Source: Oscillospiraceae bacterium (lineage in GTDB: Bacteria; Bacillota; Clostridia; Oscillospirales; Ruminococcaceae). From it: a stretch of DNA of 6,212 bases. A program made the position numbers and the translations under genes. Numbering within the stretch: position 1 is the first letter of the stretch; each line of letters opens with the position of its first letter. Below, piece after piece: positions 1-6,040 of the stretch. The stretch covers positions 10,781 to 16,992 of the forward strand of contig DMMB01000027.1 of NCBI GenBank assembly GCA_003453215.1. The letters run 5' to 3'. The notes beneath the pieces are model-generated. The model had not been told where the DNA came from. It ran no database searches and saw only the letters and a list, made by a program, of their open reading frames with translations.

Positions 1-182
1 TGCAGGTATTCCAGCCGGTCGCTGAGATCCCGCAGAGCGGCATCATCCAGGCTGTCGGTCATCTCCTTGCGGTAGCGGGCAATAAAAGGGATGGTATTCC
101 CCTCATCCAGCAGGCGGACGGCGGCTTCCACCTGCGCGGGGCGGAGCTTTAATTCCTGCGAAAGCTGCTGTATCAGTTCCAT
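1..182 (-). CDS. tex: Tex family RNA-binding transcription accessory protein, N-terminal fragment (3' end outside window)
   Basis: Only the first 60 codons lie in the window; the gene continues past position 1. The translation begins [13 protein letters not shown] and contains the stretch [14 protein letters not shown] followed by SLDD. This is the hallmark of the Tex-like N-terminal domain, a helical region that opens the roughly 700-residue Tex proteins. In known family members this region is followed by a YqgF/RNase H-like fold, helix-hairpin-helix motifs and a C-terminal S1 RNA-binding domain, none of which can be seen here. Tex is a conserved cytoplasmic nucleic-acid-binding protein associated with transcription and RNA metabolism. 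The ATG at 182-180 is preceded by an AGAGAGG-type ribosome site at suitable distance. The gene is divergent from the ABC transporter operon and has its own promoter. Identification rests on one conserved motif, but that motif is very characteristic. Confidence 0.88.
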   Translation of the reverse strand, partial: MELIQQLSQELKLRPAQVEAAVRLLDEGNTIPFIARYRKEMTDSLDDAALRDLSDRLEYL

Positions 183-219
183 CTTGTTTTCCTCTCTTTC
201 GGGACAGAATTACCCCCTT

Positions 220-248
220 ATTATAGCTTATCCGGCGGCGGGGAGCAA
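220..248 (-). promoter_or_regulatory. Predicted sigma-A promoter of tex
   Basis: On the minus strand a TTGCTC -35 element (248-243) is followed after exactly 17 bases by a perfect TATAAT -10 element (225-220). This would start transcription near position 213 and leave a short leader of about 30 bases before the tex ATG at 182. The spacing and -10 are consensus; the -35 keeps only the TTG core plus one further match. This is a prediction from sequence only. Confidence 0.6.
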
Positions 249-271
249 CCGGAAGCCTTTGCCCTCCATGA

Positions 272-304
272 TTGAATATTCATTTTTAATTGTATAATTA
301 TTCG
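272..304. promoter_or_regulatory. Two ARG-box-like palindromes (candidate ArgR/AhrC operator)
   Basis: An AT-rich island in an otherwise GC-richer region holds a perfect 10-bp palindrome, TGAATATTCA (273-282), and a second imperfect palindrome, TGTATAATTATTCG (291-304). The second matches the known ARG-box layout TGAAT-WWWW-ATTCA with one mismatch in each half. Their starts lie 18 bases apart. A TTGAAT (272-277) and a TATAAT (293-298), 15 bases apart, also lie within the island, so the sites would overlap any promoter there. The location upstream of an amino-acid ABC operon fits arginine-responsive control. AT-rich palindromes can also arise by chance, so this is a candidate only. Confidence 0.4.
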
Positions 305-378
305 TATTGCTGTCGCAAAATTGTTGCTTTTCACCAATCTGATGGGGTATTTTTTGGCAGCTATCTCTGTTTTAATGC

Positions 379-406
379 TTTACATTTGCGGAATGTGTTG
401 TATAAT
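379..406 (+). promoter_or_regulatory. Predicted sigma-A promoter of the ABC importer operon
   Basis: TTTACA (379-384) and a perfect TATAAT (401-406) are separated by 16 bases. The predicted start near 413 gives a leader of about 83 bases before the binding-protein ATG. The leader contains a small GC-rich complementarity, CCGGC (425-429) with GCCGG (443-447), of unknown meaning. This is the best plus-strand promoter in the 183-495 intergenic region. Confidence 0.6.
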
Positions 407-495
407 AATTCATGTAATCGCTGCCCGGCCGGAGAGGACACCGCCGGAGCAACACCAAAAATACAAACTGCAAAAGATATAAAGGAGAATTCACC

Positions 496-1275
496 ATGAA
501 AAAACTGTTTACTGTACTGCTGGCCGCCATGATGCTGCTGGCGATGGTTGCCTGCGGCAACAACAATAATGAACCTGCCCCCACCCCGGAGCCTACCCCC
601 GATGACACCAAGACCCTGTATATGGCCACCGAGGGCACCTTCCCTCCCTATGAGTATTACGATGGCGACCAGCTGGTGGGCATCGATGTAGAAGTAGCCA
701 GCGCCATTGCCGAAAAGCTGGGCATGAAGCTGGAAGTCGTTGATATTGCTTTTGATTCCATCGTAAGCGGCGTACAGGCCGGCAAGTACGATATGGGCAT
801 GGCCGGCATGACCGTCAATGAAGAGCGTCTGCAGCAGGTCAATTTCTCTGATAGCTATTCCACCGGTATCCAGGTCGTCATTGTAAAAGAGGGCGGCAAG
901 GTTCAGTCTCTGGATGATTTGGCCGGTGAAGATGTTATCATTGGCACCCAGAGCGGCACCACCGGCTTTATGTATGCTTCCGATGACTACGGCGACGACC
1001 ACGTTAAGGGCTTTGCCAAGACCACCGATGCCGTAGAGGCCCTGAAGAACGGTCAGGTAGACTGCGTGATGCTGGATAATGAGCCCGCCAAGGCGCTGGT
1101 TGCTGCCAACCCCGATGCCGGTCTTTCCATTCTGGATACCCCCTACACCGTAGAGGACTATGCCATTGCTATCAATAAGGATAACAATGACCTGCTGACC
1201 CAGGTAAATGCCGCACTGGCCGAACTGAAGGCCGATGGCACCCTGCAGGGCATCATCGATAAGTACATCAAGTAA
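496..1275 (+). CDS. Polar amino-acid ABC transporter substrate-binding lipoprotein
   Basis: This is a family 3 extracellular solute-binding protein (SBP_bac_3 fold) of 259 residues, the usual length. Residues 1-19 form a lipoprotein signal peptide (MKK start, hydrophobic core) ending in the lipobox MVAC, with Cys20 as the lipidated residue. An Asn/Pro/Glu-rich flexible linker (21-38) precedes the binding domain. The domain shows FPPYEY (49-54), VGIDVEVA (61-68), ERLQQVNFS (110-118, with Arg111 at the position that binds the ligand carboxylate in this family), SGTTGF (153-158) and an Asp at 194 in MLDNEPA, the usual ligand amino-group contact. The start follows a strong AAAGGAG ribosome site. 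It is the first gene of the importer operon, and the protein would deliver an amino acid to the permease from the outer membrane face. Arginine, glutamine or cystine cannot be distinguished from sequence alone; the upstream ARG-box-like sites favour arginine weakly. Confidence 0.93.
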   Translation: MKKLFTVLLAAMMLLAMVACGNNNNEPAPTPEPTPDDTKTLYMATEGTFPPYEYYDGDQLVGIDVEVASAIAEKLGMKLEVVDIAFDSIVSGVQAGKYDMGMAGMTVNEERLQQVNFSDSYSTGIQVVIVKEGGKVQSLDDLAGEDVIIGTQSGTTGFMYASDDYGDDHVKGFAKTTDAVEALKNGQVDCVMLDNEPAKALVAANPDAGLSILDTPYTVEDYAIAINKDNNDLLTQVNAALAELKADGTLQGIIDKYIK

Positions 1276-1296
1276 ATCTGTTTCTTCATTACCCAT

Positions 1297-1335
1297 GCAG
1301 CGGGACGGAGCCAACGAGGTTCCGCCCCGTACTGC
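1297..1335 (+). promoter_or_regulatory. Intercistronic stem-loop between binding protein and permease genes
   Basis: CGGGACGGAGCC (1301-1312) pairs with GGTTCCGCCCCG (1318-1329) around a 5-base loop: 10 Watson-Crick pairs, one G-U and one A-C mismatch. GCAG (1297-1300) and CTGC (1332-1335) can extend it across a 2-base bulge. No T-run follows, so it is not a typical intrinsic terminator. In binding-protein ABC operons such hairpins are known to stabilise the upstream message and raise the ratio of binding protein to membrane parts; that role is inferred here. Confidence 0.6.
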
Positions 1336-1366
1336 TGTCTTATCACGATAGAAAAGAGGGGAACCA

Positions 1367-2104
1367 TTGAGCAAATTCCTGCTGTGTTGGGAGCAGCTGA
1401 AGGCTGACTTTATCACCTGCTTTATTACCAAAGACCGCTGGCGCTACATTACCCGTGGCCTGGGGAATACCCTGAAAATTGCACTGGCGGCAGTGCTGAT
1501 CGGCATTGCCATCGGCTCCATTGTGGCCATTGTGCGCAGCGCCCACGATAAAAACATCCACGAGATGCGCCCGGGGCTGGGCCGCACCCTGCTGAAGATT
1601 GCCAACGCGATCTGTAAGGTGTACCTCACCGTCATCCGCGGCACGCCGGTGATGATCCAGCTGCTCATCATGTTCTTTGTCATCTTTACTTCGGCGCGCG
1701 ATGGCGTACCGGTGGCTATGCTGTGCTTTGGCATCAATTCCGGCGCCTACGTAGCGGAAATTATCCGAGCCGGCATTATGTCGGTGGATAATGGGCAGAG
1801 CGAAGCGGGACGCAGCCTGGGGCTCAACTTTGTGCAGACCATGTGGTACATCGTCATTCCGCAGGCCCTGAAAAATACCCTGCCGGCTTTGGCCAATGAG
1901 TTCATTGTACTGCTGAAGGAAACCTCTGTAGCCTGCTATGTGGCCGTTAATGACCTGACCCGCGGCGGGGAAATCATCCGCGGCGCCACCTATCAGCAGC
2001 TGCTGCCGCTTCTGGCGGTTGCTCTCATCTACCTGCTGATGGTTATGTTCTTTAGCTGGCTGGTAGGCAAACTGGAAAGGAGGCTGCGCAACAGTGACCA
2101 CTGA
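1367..2104 (+). CDS. Polar amino-acid ABC transporter permease (HisM/GlnP type)
   Basis: This 245-residue integral membrane protein forms the translocation channel, probably as a homodimer because only one permease gene is present. The sequence shows TRGLGNTL (29-36), the standard entry to the first helix of the family. Hydrophobic segments lie at about 36-57, 86-107, 114-136, 175-195 and 212-235, giving five transmembrane helices. The RGTP motif (91-94) is present. The cytoplasmic EAA loop runs from EAGRSLGL (146-153) to IP at 164-165 and docks onto the ATPase. The start is TTG at 1367, chosen because AGAGGGG lies just upstream and the next in-frame Met is residue 67, inside the conserved domain. 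The gene ends in TGA, overlapping the ATPase start, which indicates translational coupling. Substrate specificity is set mainly by the binding protein. Confidence 0.93.
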   Translation: MSKFLLCWEQLKADFITCFITKDRWRYITRGLGNTLKIALAAVLIGIAIGSIVAIVRSAHDKNIHEMRPGLGRTLLKIANAICKVYLTVIRGTPVMIQLLIMFFVIFTSARDGVPVAMLCFGINSGAYVAEIIRAGIMSVDNGQSEAGRSLGLNFVQTMWYIVIPQALKNTLPALANEFIVLLKETSVACYVAVNDLTRGGEIIRGATYQQLLPLLAVALIYLLMVMFFSWLVGKLERRLRNSDH

Positions 2105-2831
2105 ACCGATTATTCAAGTAAAAAATCTGAAAAAATCTTTTGGCAGCCTGCAGGTGCTCAAGGGCATTAATACCGAAGTGGAAAAAGGCGAAGTGGTGGT
2201 GGTCATCGGCCCCTCCGGCAGCGGCAAATCCACCTTTCTGCGGTGCCTGAACCTGCTGGAAACCCCCACCGATGGTTCCATCTTTGTGGATGGGGTAGAA
2301 ATTACCGACCCCAAGTGCGATATTAACCTGCACCGGCAAAAGATGGGCATGGTGTTCCAGCACTTTAATCTGTTTAACAATATGACCATCCTGCGCAATA
2401 TGACGCTGGCCCCCATGACTCTGCTGAAAAAGAGTAAGGAGGACGCCGAAGCACAGGCGCTGGCGCTGCTGCGCCGTGTAGGGCTGGAGGATAAAGCGAA
2501 CGCCTATCCCAGCCAGCTTTCCGGCGGGCAGAAGCAGCGGATTGCCATTGTGCGGGCGCTGTGCATGGATCCGGAAGTGATGCTCTTTGATGAGCCGACC
2601 AGCGCGCTGGACCCCGAAATGGTGGGCGAAGTGCTGGATGTTATGAAGGAACTGGCGCAGGACGGCATGACCATGGTGGTTGTGACCCACGAGATGGGCT
2701 TTGCCCGCGAAGTAGGCAGCCGGGTGCTGTTTATGGATGAGGGCGTCATCATGGAGGAAAACGAACCGCATGAGTTCTTTGCCAACCCAAAATGCGAGCG
2801 GCTGAAGAGCTTCCTGGCGAAGGTGCTGTAA
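2094..2831 (+). CDS. Polar amino-acid ABC transporter ATP-binding protein (GlnQ/HisP type)
   Basis: This 245-residue cytoplasmic ATPase powers import. All expected nucleotide-binding elements are intact: an aromatic A-loop residue near Phe16, Walker A GPSGSGKS (39-46), Q-loop Gln89 in VFQHFNLF, signature LSGGQKQR (142-149), Walker B VMLFDE (162-167), D-loop SALD (170-173) and H-loop His199 in VVTHEM. The FNLFNNMT and [16 protein letters not shown] stretches place it in the polar amino-acid uptake subfamily. The GTG start at 2094 overlaps the permease end by 11 bases, with AAAGGAGG about ten bases upstream inside the permease gene; the protein begins [11 protein letters not shown], as expected for the family, and no better start is visible. 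It completes a three-gene importer followed directly by a terminator. Confidence 0.95.
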   Translation: MTTEPIIQVKNLKKSFGSLQVLKGINTEVEKGEVVVVIGPSGSGKSTFLRCLNLLETPTDGSIFVDGVEITDPKCDINLHRQKMGMVFQHFNLFNNMTILRNMTLAPMTLLKKSKEDAEAQALALLRRVGLEDKANAYPSQLSGGQKQRIAIVRALCMDPEVMLFDEPTSALDPEMVGEVLDVMKELAQDGMTMVVVTHEMGFAREVGSRVLFMDEGVIMEENEPHEFFANPKCERLKSFLAKVL

Positions 2832-2846
2832 TCCTCCCCCCAAAGA

Positions 2847-2890
2847 TAAAAAATCCCCCCACAGGCTATGTTCTGCGGGGGATATTTTTT
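2847..2890. terminator. Bidirectional intrinsic terminator between convergent genes
   Basis: A stem formed by CCCCC-A-CAG (2856-2864) and CTG-C-GGGGG (2873-2881), with one mismatch and an 8-base loop, is flanked by A-rich sequence on the left and ATATTTTTT (2882-2890) on the right. Read on the plus strand it ends in a T-tract and serves the ABC operon. Read on the minus strand it also ends in a T-tract (GATTTTTTATC) and serves the oxidoreductase gene, which would otherwise run into the ATPase gene. Confidence 0.85.
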
Positions 2891-2905
2891 GTTTCAGTTT
2901 TCCAG

Positions 2906-4273
2906 TTATTCTAAGATATTGCGGGCAACGTAAACGCCGCTGGCGGAAGCATGGGACAGCGAATGGGTAATGCCGCTGCCATCGCCGATGATGTAAAGGC
3001 CGGGATACTGGTTAGATTCCAGCTTTTTATTCACCTCGACCTCCATATTGTAGAACTTGACCTCCACGCCATAGAGCAGGGTATCCTCATTGGCGGTACC
3101 GGGGGCAATTTTATCCAGCGCGTAGATCATTTCCACAATGTCATCCAGAATCCGTTTGGGCAGCACCAGGCTCAGGTCGCCGGGGGTGGCATTCAGGGTG
3201 GGAGTGATGAATGCCTCCTCCATTCGCTCCGGGGTGGAACGGCGGCCGCGGATCAAATCGCCAAAGCGCTGGATAATCACGCCGCCGCCCAGCATATTGC
3301 TGAGTCGGGCAATGCTTTCGCCGTAGCCGTTGGAATCTTTAAACGGCTCCGAGAAATGCTGCGCCACCAGCAGAGCGAAATTGGTATTTTCGGTCTGGCG
3401 GCTGGGATCTTCGTAGCTGTGGCCATTGACGGTAATAATACCATTGGTGTTCTCATTCACGACCGCGCCCTTGGGGTTCATACAGAAGGTGCGTACCTTA
3501 TCCCCATACTTTTCGGTGCGGTACACAATTTTGCTTTCGTACAGTTCATCGGTGAGATGGGCAAAAACGGCCGCGGGCAGTTCCACCCGCACGCCCAGAT
3601 CCACGCGGTTGGAGTGGGTGGGGATATTAAGATCCCGGCAAACGGTTTCCATCCACTTGCTGCCGCTGCGCCCCACCGAAATAATGCACTTGCGGCAGGT
3701 GTATTCGCCATTGGCGCAGGAGATGCGATAGCCGCCTTCTTCCGCCGCCACCGAAGTGACCGGCGTATCAAAGAAGAAGGTAACCTTATCTTTCAGCTCT
3801 TCATAAATATTCTGCAATACCTCGTAGTTAATATCGGTGCCCAAATGCCGCACCGAAGCATCCAGAAGATGCAGGTCATTCTGGATGCAAACCGTTTTAA
3901 AACGGGTACCGGCGGTGGAATAGAGCTTGGTTCCTTCGCCGCCGTGGGTCAGGTTAATTTCATCGACATACCGCATCAGATCCAGGGCCTGCTTTTTGCC
4001 AATATACTCATACAGCGTGCCGCCAAAGTCATTGGTAATATTGTACTTGCCATCGGAAAAAGCACCGGCACCGCCAAAACCGCTCATGATCGAGCAGGTG
4101 GTGCAGCCAATGCAGCTTTTAATCTTATCGCCATCGATGGGGCAGTGGCGGCGATGGAGCGCATGGCCGGATTCCAGTACGGCCACCCGCAGTTCGGGCG
4201 CGCGGCGGGTCAGTTCGTAGGCGGAAAAAATGCCGCCGGGGCCCGCACCGATGATAATCACATCGTAATTCAT
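2906..4273 (-). CDS. FAD-dependent oxidoreductase of the uncharacterised COG2509 type
   Basis: This 455-residue protein opens with a Rossmann nucleotide-binding fold: VIIIGAGPGG (5-14) with the GxGxxG glycines, and Glu34 at the end of the second strand, which normally contacts the FAD ribose. A cysteine cluster follows (Cys44, Cys54, Cys57, Cys60), running into SGFGGAGAFSDGKYNI (64-79), a stretch I recognise from the FAD-dependent dehydrogenases of COG2509. The C-terminus carries GLYIIGDGSG (425-434), the second FAD-binding motif, followed by a small-residue helix (SHASASGVYVARNIL). No signal peptide or membrane segment is visible, so it is cytoplasmic. The physiological substrate of this family is unknown to me. 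The ATG at 4273 has a strong GGAGGA ribosome site. The gene is monocistronic, with its own promoter and a shared terminator. Confidence 0.88.
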   Translation of the reverse strand: MNYDVIIIGAGPGGIFSAYELTRRAPELRVAVLESGHALHRRHCPIDGDKIKSCIGCTTCSIMSGFGGAGAFSDGKYNITNDFGGTLYEYIGKKQALDLMRYVDEINLTHGGEGTKLYSTAGTRFKTVCIQNDLHLLDASVRHLGTDINYEVLQNIYEELKDKVTFFFDTPVTSVAAEEGGYRISCANGEYTCRKCIISVGRSGSKWMETVCRDLNIPTHSNRVDLGVRVELPAAVFAHLTDELYESKIVYRTEKYGDKVRTFCMNPKGAVVNENTNGIITVNGHSYEDPSRQTENTNFALLVAQHFSEPFKDSNGYGESIARLSNMLGGGVIIQRFGDLIRGRRSTPERMEEAFITPTLNATPGDLSLVLPKRILDDIVEMIYALDKIAPGTANEDTLLYGVEVKFYNMEVEVNKKLESNQYPGLYIIGDGSGITHSLSHASASGVYVARNILE

Positions 4274-4345
4274 AGTGGTTCCTCCGCAAAAAATAACGGC
4301 TGACAGGCAAACCCCGTCAACACCGCTTTCATTCCTGATACTTTA

Positions 4346-4374
4346 TTTATATCATAGCCGGGGCTACTTTGCAA
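4346..4374 (-). promoter_or_regulatory. Predicted promoter of the FAD oxidoreductase gene
   Basis: On the minus strand TTGCAA (4374-4369) and TATAAA (4351-4346) are separated by exactly 17 bases. The predicted leader of about 65 bases contains a hairpin, TGACAGG (4301-4307) with CCCGTCA (4313-4319), read TGACGGG/CCTGTCA on the transcript. Seven bases later comes a six-T run (4293-4288), immediately ahead of the ribosome site. Confidence 0.6.
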
Positions 4375-4444
4375 GGGCAGCCGGCAGATAAAAAATACGC
4401 CCGGTCGGGAGAAAAACCGTTACCATTGCCCAGTTTCTTTTCCT

Positions 4445-4530
4445 TTTCCGCTGCCGCAGGGCAAAGGCCGTCTGCCTCACCGGGCAGACGGCCAAAATTA
4501 GCTTCTCGCGGACTTTCCGCTGCGGCAGGG
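4445..4530. repeat. 17-bp direct repeat pair flanking a hairpin
   Basis: TTTCCGCTGCCGCAGGG (4445-4461) recurs as TTTCCGCTGCGGCAGGG (4514-4530), 16 of 17 bases identical, with starts 69 bases apart. The single difference sits at the centre of the near-palindromic CTGCNGCAG core. Because of that, the two cores are perfect reverse complements (CTGCCGCAG and CTGCGGCAG) and could also pair as the outer stem of a nested structure around the hairpin at 4466-4493. The second copy also overlaps a small hairpin, GCGGA-CTT-TCCGC (4508-4520). This lies in the gene-free region 4375-4573. Confidence 0.65.
4466..4493 (-). terminator. Perfect 11-bp hairpin downstream of the XRE regulator (possible weak terminator)
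   Basis: GGCCGTCTGCC (4466-4476) and GGCAGACGGCC (4483-4493) form a perfect 11-bp stem with a 6-base loop. It lies about 80 bases past the stop of the minus-strand regulator. On the minus strand only TTT (4465-4463) follows before GC-rich sequence resumes, so it lacks a good T-tract. It could terminate or process the regulator transcript, or be part of the structured repeat around it. Confidence 0.45.
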
Positions 4531-4573
4531 GAAGATGCCATGGAACGCAGAAAACCCGCGTCAAGCGGCAAAT

Positions 4574-5386
4574 TTAGCGTCTCAGCACCCGCTTTACGTG
4601 CTCCTGTATCATGTCATCATCCAAAAAGGGGATCATTTCAGTAATGCTTTCGCCGCGCGCCAGTTTTTCTTTGACAATGGCACGCAGTGCGTTCTCCTCC
4701 AAAAAAGGCAGCAGCGCCGTAATATCTTCGCCGCGCAGTACCTTGGTAAGCGCTACTTCGCCCAGTTTTTCTTCCGCCGCAAAGGGCAGCAGCTCTTCGA
4801 TGGAGCGCCCGGCCTTGGCCCGCAGGGCCGCCAGCTTGCCTACCGCTTCTTCGCTCATAAAGGGCACCAGCGTTACGGCGCTGTGGCCGTTCTGTTCCAA
4901 AAGCAGCGCCAGTTCATCTACCTTATCTTCATCCATAAAGGGCGCCAGCGCGGTAACATCTTTTCCCTGCTGCGCCAGCTTTACCGCCAGCTCTCCTACA
5001 TATTCCTCCTCCAGGAAGGGAACCAGAGGCAGCAGGGCCTCCAGATCGTCTTTGGCGTTTTCTGCTATCTCTTCCACCTGGCTGGGGCGCAGTACCTTGG
5101 CCGCCTCCTTCAGCTCCTCCTGGGTGTATTCTGTCGGCTGTACCGGCTCCCCGGCGGCTACTTTTTCCACTACCGGGTTGCTGCCGCCCAGGATTTCATC
5201 CACCGTCACACCAAAAATTTCGGCCAGTTCCGGCAGCTTGGAAATATCGGGCATGGAATTGCCCCGCTCCCAGTTGGAAACAGCCTGATAGCTGATGCCC
5301 ATGCGGTCTGCCAGTTCAAACTGTGTCATATCCTTTTTCTTGCGCAGCTCCGCTATTCTTTTGCCGATTCTTATCGTATCAAACAT
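4574..5386 (-). CDS. XRE-family HTH regulator with C-terminal 26-residue tandem repeats
   Basis: The 270-residue protein starts with an HTH_3 (Cro/C1-type) DNA-binding domain at about residues 7-66: IGKRIAELRKKKDMTQFELA, then MGISYQAVSNWERG (29-42) as turn plus recognition helix, then MPDISKLPELAEIFGVTVDEILGG. A linker (67-96) is followed by six copies of a 26-residue repeat whose PF dipeptides fall at 123, 149, 175, 201, 227 and 253, exactly 26 apart. A degenerate seventh copy (97-122) lies in the same register. The repeats are rich in Glu, Leu and Ala and look helical. The protein is probably a cytoplasmic transcription regulator with a solenoid-like sensor or protein-binding arm; the ligand or partner is unknown. 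The start at 5386 is preferred because AAGGAGC lies eight bases upstream and the HTH begins at once. An in-frame ATG at 5449 would add 21 unrelated residues. Confidence 0.85.
   Translation of the reverse strand: MFDTIRIGKRIAELRKKKDMTQFELADRMGISYQAVSNWERGNSMPDISKLPELAEIFGVTVDEILGGSNPVVEKVAAGEPVQPTEYTQEELKEAAKVLRPSQVEEIAENAKDDLEALLPLVPFLEEEYVGELAVKLAQQGKDVTALAPFMDEDKVDELALLLEQNGHSAVTLVPFMSEEAVGKLAALRAKAGRSIEELLPFAAEEKLGEVALTKVLRGEDITALLPFLEENALRAIVKEKLARGESITEMIPFLDDDMIQEHVKRVLRR
4577..5098 (-). repeat. Coding tandem repeat, 78-bp unit (26 residues), six canonical plus one degenerate copy
   Basis: The unit follows PF-[LMA]-x-E/D-x-x-[VLI]-x-E-[LVI]-[AV]-x6-G-x2-[IVA]-x2-[LM]-x. The PF at positions 1-2 is present in six copies. 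A hydrophobic residue at unit position 8 is invariant in all seven, and Gly at position 19 is present in all five complete canonical copies. The last copy stops after 18 residues at the C-terminus. The degenerate first copy (5098-5021) keeps the hydrophobic pattern but lacks PF and Gly. Period and register are seen directly; the structural interpretation as a short helical-hairpin solenoid is inference. Confidence 0.85.
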
Positions 5387-5403
5387 ATTGTATAGCTCCT
5401 TTC

Positions 5404-5459
5404 TGTCGGTCGCTCCCGACATCATCAGCATAACAAATTGCGCTGCCATGCACCAGCAA
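5404..5459 (-). promoter_or_regulatory. Candidate promoter and operator-like inverted repeat of the XRE regulator gene
   Basis: On the minus strand TTGCTG (5459-5454) is followed after 18 bases by TGTTAT (5435-5430), part of TGTTATGCT, which can also be read as an extended -10 (TGN-TATGCT). Just downstream, TGTCGG (5404-5409) and CCGACA (5416-5421) form a 6-bp inverted repeat with a 6-base centre, directly ahead of the AAGGAGC ribosome site. An inverted repeat at the transcription start of an XRE gene is a natural place for autoregulation. The promoter match is weak. Confidence 0.35.
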
Positions 5460-5520
5460 TCAGTGCTTGAGTGCCCCCCATTTTTCGCACCAGTTCACTC
5501 AACTGCCGCTTGAAATGCCT

Positions 5521-5997
5521 TTAGCCGTTCCCCGCGCTGCATTTTTCGGCATCGATGGCCAGTACCACCATCAAGGCCAAAAGGGCATCTTCGGGGTGCA
5601 CCACGTCAATGGAATAGGTATCCGTCCAGTTCAGCAGTTCCTTGCTGATGGTCGCTACCGTTTCCCCGCGGTCATCCACAATGGAATAATCCCAGCCCAA
5701 CCAGTTGCCTTCTACGTGCCAGCCATTGCAATCGATGTTATAGTGGTTGCTGAAAAGGGTGAATTCCTTCTTGATGCAGCCCATATACTGTTCGCCGCGG
5801 TATAATTCAAAGCGTGGTAAAAAGGTGAGCACAACCTGTTTTACCATGCCCAGTTCCTCCCCCGCAGGGGTAAATATTTTAAGGCAGTGCCCCCACGAAA
5901 GCTGCCCCTTTACCACATAGGCGGTGCTGCCGTCCTCGTAGTAGATATCGTAGCTATCAAATCATGAGAGAAAACGCTGCTTAAATAAAAGTTTCAT
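5521..5997 (-). pseudogene. LURP-one-related (YxjI/Tubby C-like) family gene with in-frame TGA at codon 12
   Basis: Reading from the ATG at 5997, which has an AAGGAGG ribosome site eight bases upstream, the frame gives MKLLFKQRFLS, then TGA (5964-5962), then FDSYDIYYEDGSTAYVVKGQ and onward without further stops to TAA at 5523-5521. The total of 158 codons matches the usual length of about 160 residues for LURP-one/YxjI proteins, whose compact beta-barrel resembles the Tubby C-terminal domain. Recognisable stretches are KGQLSWGHCLKI, GMVKQVVLTFLPRFELY, CIKKEFTLF, WDYSIVDDRGE and a hydrophobic C-terminal helix (DALLALMVVLAIDA). The interrupted position is probably Trp (TGG to TGA). The rest of the frame is undamaged, so the change is recent, an assembly error, or tolerated. 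Without the first 27 codons the best internal start is GTG at 5916, which lacks a visible ribosome site. Bacterial family members have no firmly known function. Confidence 0.75.
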
Positions 5998-6040
5998 CTT
6001 CCATCCCTCCTTGGGAGTTATTCTATCATAAATGGTGTAA

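Noticed and set aside
361..1431. A 356-codon open frame on the minus strand opposite the binding-protein gene
   Set aside because: It is antisense to a gene with an intact lipobox, ligand-site residues and ribosome site. Its own translation shows no domain, and its length comes from codon bias of the sense gene.
2951..4303. A 450-codon open frame on the plus strand opposite the oxidoreductase
   Set aside because: The sense strand has both FAD motifs and a strong ribosome site. The antisense product is low in recognisable motifs and behaves as a shadow frame.
4347..4644. Short open frames on both strands in the gene-free region
   Set aside because: They have no convincing ribosome sites and overlap the hairpin, repeats and promoter. 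Their compositions are Pro/Ser/Arg-rich without domains.
4577..5098. CRISPR-like periodicity in the regulator gene
   Set aside because: The 78-bp period is in frame and conserved at protein level, with degenerate DNA identity. There are no identical repeats separated by unique spacers.
5387..5449. Upstream ATG extending the XRE regulator by 21 residues
   Set aside because: The extension is not HTH-like and would read through the ribosome site and inverted repeat. The ATG at 5386 has a well-spaced AAGGAGC.
5483..5512. Hairpin (CAGTT/AACTG core) downstream of the YxjI-like gene as terminator
   Set aside because: The stem is short with a mismatch, and the minus strand continues into an A-run rather than a T-run, so it does not fit an intrinsic terminator.
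5962..5964. Reassigned TGA codon (Trp) or selenocysteine
   Set aside because: TGA ends the permease exactly where the family ends, which argues against reassignment. No selenocysteine insertion element is evident after this TGA and the family is not a selenoprotein family.
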